Assembly: GCA_017414435.1 (NCBI GenBank)
Contig: JAFQMN010000001.1
Location: 186,001-250,000, forward strand
Origin: Oscillospiraceae bacterium
Lineage (GTDB): Bacteria; Bacillota; Clostridia; Oscillospirales; Ruminococcaceae
Length of the DNA: 64,000 nt
Direction: 5' to 3'
The position numbers and the translations under genes were made by a program. The first letter of the stretch is position 1. Every line of letters begins with the position of its first letter. Under the pieces are notes generated by a model. It saw only the letters and a list, made by a program, of their open reading frames with translations, did no database searches and was not told the origin of the DNA. This document shows positions 62,076-64,000 of the stretch, in pieces.

Positions 62076-62131
62076 AACTAGCTTAAAACTCATTAAATTT
62101 GTTTTATGCGATTTGATTTATAAAATTTAAA

Positions 62132-62160
62132 TTGACATATGGAAATTTATGTAGTATAAT
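62132..62160 (+). promoter_or_regulatory. Strong promoter of the rpsL operon
   Basis: Perfect TTGACA, 17 bases, perfect TATAAT. Confidence 0.9.
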
Positions 62161-62217
62161 AACTAGGTTAGGTTTTTAAACCTTTCATATTATATTTATT
62201 TAAAGGAGGTGAAATTT

Positions 62218-62643
62218 ATGAACACATTTAACCAGCTTGTTAGAAAAGGGCGTCAAACAACAACAAAAAAACCAATTGCTCCTGCTCTTTTAAAAGGTTT
62301 TAACTCTAAAAAAAGAATCGCAACAGATAAAGCTTCACCGCAAAAGAGAGGCGTTTGCACAGCTATTAGAACTCAAACACCAAAAAAACCTAACTCAGCT
62401 TTAAGAAAGGTAGCTAGAGTAAGGCTTTCTAACGGTATTGAAGTAACAGCTTATATTCCGGGTATTGGCCATAACTTGCAAGAACATAGTGTGGTGCTTA
62501 TTCGTGGAGGGCGTGTTAAAGACTTGCCGGGTGTAAGATACCATATAATTCGTGGCGCATTAGACGTGCAGGGTGTTGCCAACAGGCAGCAAGGGCGCTC
62601 TAAATATGGTGCTAAAAAGCCTAAAGCTGGTGCAAAGAAATAA
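62218..62643 (+). CDS. rpsL: 30S ribosomal protein S12
   Basis: 141 residues; part of the decoding centre. Family signatures are N-Q-L-V-R-K-G-R, the streptomycin-site loop [11 protein letters not shown], and [13 protein letters not shown]. The streptomycin-relevant Lys in P-K-K-P and in V-K-D-L-P is wild type by sequence. ATG at 62218 behind AAAGGAGGTG; an in-frame GTG inside the ribosome-binding site is rejected. It opens the str operon. Confidence 0.98.
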   Translation: MNTFNQLVRKGRQTTTKKPIAPALLKGFNSKKRIATDKASPQKRGVCTAIRTQTPKKPNSALRKVARVRLSNGIEVTAYIPGIGHNLQEHSVVLIRGGRVKDLPGVRYHIIRGALDVQGVANRQQGRSKYGAKKPKAGAKK

Positions 62644-62657
62644 ATAAACGATAAACA

Positions 62658-62694
62658 GCTAACGAATTAGCTTTATATATAAGCTTTTGTTAGC
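62658..62694 (+). promoter_or_regulatory. Hairpin between rpsL and rpsG
   Basis: GCTAAC at 62658 pairs with GTTAGC at 62689, with inner AGCTT/AAGCT pairing. No T run follows. It may be a translational control or RNA-processing site. Confidence 0.45.
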
Positions 62695-62729
62695 ACCAGT
62701 CGGAAGTATTGTTTCTTTCGAGTACCTAA

Positions 62730-63233
<504 letters not shown>

Positions 63234-63286
63234 GTTTTTTAATAAGAGAGGTGAGAATCTGTTAGGAATTACCTAATAGACAAGAT

Positions 63287-64000
63287 ATGCCAAGAGATGT
63301 TTCGTTAGAACAAACTCGTAACATAGGCATAATGGCGCATATAGATGCAGGTAAAACCACAACAACCGAAAGAATCTTGTTCTATACCGGCCGCACTCAT
63401 AAAATAGGTGAGGTGCACGAAGGTGAAGCAACCATGGACTGGATGGAGCAGGAGCAAGAAAGAGGAATTACAATCACATCGGCGGCAACAACAGCATTTT
63501 GGAAGGGTCATAGAATAAATATTATAGATACCCCAGGCCACGTTGATTTTACCGTTGAAGTTGAAAGATCTTTAAGAGTTTTAGACGGTTCGGTTACAGT
63601 TTTGTGCGCAAAAGGCGGAGTGGAACCGCAGTCCGAAACAGTATGGCGCCAGGCAGATAAATATAAAGTGCCAAGAATGGCTTATGTTAACAAGATGGAT
63701 ATTATGGGTGCAGACTTCTTTAATGTTGTAAAGATGATGAGAGATCGTCTTAATTGTAATGCTGTGCCGATTCAACTGCCTATTGGAAGAGAAGATACTT
63801 TTAAGGGCATTATAGATTTAGTACAGATGAAGGCTCTTATACACTACGACGATTTAGGGAAAGACATTAGAGAAGAGGCAATCCCAGAAGATTTAAAAGG
63901 GCTTGCAGAAGAATACCATGCAAAATTGCTGGAATCTGTTGCAGAACAAGATGAAGCTTTAATGAATAAATATTTTGCAGGCGAAGAGATAAGCATAGAA
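63287..64000 (+). CDS. fusA: Elongation factor G, N-terminal part (cut by window end)
   Basis: 238 codons are present and the frame is open to base 64000. The GTPase domain has G1 [10 protein letters not shown], the switch region [12 protein letters not shown]3 D-T-P-G-H-V-D-F and G4 N-K-M-D. EF-G drives translocation and ribosome recycling. The ATG at 63287 gives the usual M-P-R-D-V-S start but has no close ribosome-binding site: AGAGAGGTGAG lies about 30 bases upstream, with a small hairpin TTAGG-AATTA-CCTAA between. Confidence 0.96.
   Translation, partial: MPRDVSLEQTRNIGIMAHIDAGKTTTTERILFYTGRTHKIGEVHEGEATMDWMEQEQERGITITSAATTAFWKGHRINIIDTPGHVDFTVEVERSLRVLDGSVTVLCAKGGVEPQSETVWRQADKYKVPRMAYVNKMDIMGADFFNVVKMMRDRLNCNAVPIQLPIGREDTFKGIIDLVQMKALIHYDDLGKDIREEAIPEDLKGLAEEYHAKLLESVAEQDEALMNKYFAGEEISIE

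Overview
The window reads as chromosomal DNA of an AT-rich, anaerobic member of the Bacillota, most likely class Clostridia. Evidence is pyruvate:ferredoxin oxidoreductase, a 2x[4Fe-4S] ferredoxin and a rubredoxin, a Spo0A-family regulator, the YlbF and DUF1292 families, Gram-positive division genes, strong Shine-Dalgarno sequences and many TTG starts. An ADP/ATP translocase of the Chlamydia/Rickettsia type (59132-60559) points to a host-associated, probably intracellular lifestyle. A protist-gut endosymbiont is one possibility, but the window cannot settle that.

Layout. 1-6655: end of ychF, a tRNA dihydrouridine synthase, a sugar PTS cassette (EI, EIICB, EIIA), metK and an ECF-type membrane protein. 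6684-12467: nifJ, ferredoxin, an orphan OmpR-type regulator and an HtrA protease. 12468-18016: pnp, alr and a zinc-ribbon gene flanked by two copies of a parS-bearing repeat, then a reverse-strand D,D-carboxypeptidase. 18154-20545: tRNA-Arg, a DUF1292 protein, a Cys-rich mini-protein, a noncoding stretch and thiI. 20871-27290: a RiPP-like locus with a gluzincin protease, a radical SAM/SPASM enzyme, a PrmC-like methyltransferase, six short Cys-rich precursors sharing one leader, a GIN-domain secreted protein and an ABC exporter. 27520-36894: rubredoxin, miaB, ylbF, mutS, an unusual ileS, lgt and nth. 37067-41023: a frameshifted secreted DUF6273-like gene with a 9-G tract, an orphan phage portal gene and a double-glycine-leader peptide. 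41486-50303: tsaE, tsaB, upp, a compact division cluster (ftsW, murG, ftsQ, ftsZ, then rsmH and ftsL), gmk and rpoZ. 50300-61650: rlmB, a catalytically dead P-type ATPase homologue, a secreted protein, a metallophosphoesterase, secDF, a DUF2953-like gene, yqeK, the ADP/ATP translocase and a Spo0A with a degenerate receiver. 61878-64000: a third parS repeat, then rpsL, rpsG and the start of fusA.

The most interesting item is the RiPP locus: one maturase and one transporter appear to serve six precursors with a near-identical leader and divergent Cys-containing cores. Other strong points are Spo0A with Asn at position 56 and no acidic pocket, a P1B-ATPase-like protein in which the DKTG and CPC motifs are replaced, an IleRS2 whose HXGH signature reads GVHH, and three parS palindromes each inside a copy of one structured repeat. 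All identifications were made by reading motifs, with no database search.
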